Below, one piece after another: positions 6,516-6,617 of a DNA stretch of 6,617 bases. A model generated the notes under the pieces. It did not search any database. It saw only the letters and a program-made list of their open reading frames with translations, and was not told the origin of the DNA. Positions within the stretch are counted from its first letter, which is position 1, and each line of letters opens with the position of its first letter. The stretch comes from Deltaproteobacteria bacterium. GTDB taxonomy: Bacteria > Desulfobacterota > Anaeroferrophillalia > Anaeroferrophillales > Tharpellaceae. Both the position numbers and the translations under genes were made by a program. The stretch is taken from contig DAOWIX010000148.1 in NCBI GenBank assembly GCA_030640695.1, positions 1 to 6,617 of the forward strand, written 5' to 3'.

Positions 6516-6617
6516 TCAATCCGTAGTTAGGGGTTGTTCAAAACGAAGTTCGACATAGCTGCGGCTTTCGGCCGTAATCCGAAAGCGGTGATCGAGGCGT
6601 TCGCCGACAACCCAGAC
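6516..6617 (-). CDS. C-terminal end of an unrecognised protein (33 codons, 5' end outside the window)
   Basis: An open minus-strand frame enters at the right edge and ends with TGA at 6516-6518, 4 nt before the sirtuin ATG. The peptide reads VWVVGERLDHRFRITAESRS then YVELRFEQPLTTD. The alternating hydrophobic/charged pattern looks like beta strands, and nothing suggests a membrane segment. It is chosen over the other two minus frames because it stays open longest and ends right at the next start, as the other genes here do. I do not recognise the family from this fragment. If real, it is the next gene upstream in the same operon, so the operon promoter lies outside the window. Confidence 0.5.
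   Translation of the reverse strand, partial: VWVVGERLDHRFRITAESRSYVELRFEQPLTTD

Noticed and set aside
6564..6586. Perfect 8-bp inverted repeat GCTTTCGG/CCGAAAGC with a 7-nt loop near the right edge
   Set aside because: It lies inside the likely coding frame of the upstream gene, no T run follows on the minus strand, and such an arm length can occur by chance. Not called a terminator.

Overview
This 6.6-kb window is a compact stretch of bacterial chromosome, and every supported gene is on the minus strand. It looks like an anaerobic Gram-negative bacterium of the Desulfobacterota/'Deltaproteobacteria' type. That is an inference from three things: a LarC nickel chelatase, a second-type EF-G with a degenerate domain IV, and a periplasmic-sensing chemoreceptor. 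A fused chorismate mutase/prephenate dehydrogenase fits the Gram-negative reading. No RNA marker is present, so the taxonomic call is tentative. No rRNA, tRNA, CRISPR array, transposase or phage gene was seen.

Read in the direction of transcription (right to left), the layout is as follows. The last 33 codons of an unrecognised protein (6516-6617) come first. Then a Sir2-family NAD-dependent deacetylase (5735-6511), larC (4513-5742), a non-canonical elongation factor G (2477-4510) and tyrA (1274-2443). The junctions are a 4-nt gap, an 8-nt overlap (ATGAGTAA), a 2-nt gap and a 33-nt gap, so these five reading frames very probably form one transcript with translational coupling. After a 208-nt AT-rich intergenic region comes a chemoreceptor gene (1-1065), which runs off the left edge.

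The co-transcribed genes do not form one textbook pathway. They cover protein deacetylation, nickel-pincer cofactor maturation, ribosome translocation or recycling, and tyrosine biosynthesis. A shared theme could be metabolic or growth-state adjustment, but the sequence does not prove it. The EF-G keeps all its GTPase motifs but has lost the usual SGGRGQ-type loop of domain IV and has a shortened domain IV tip loop. Together with its position outside a ribosomal-protein operon, this suggests a recycling-type or accessory EF-G.

The most structured unexplained DNA is the tyrA-chemoreceptor spacer. It holds a 20-bp inverted repeat (one mismatch) whose arms enclose 57 nt, with nested direct repeats and a perfect 10-bp palindrome between them. 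It could be a small non-autonomous mobile element, an operator region or a transcript-end structure. I do not see a clearly undescribed multi-gene system; the best leads are the divergent EF-G in this operon and the intergenic repeat.
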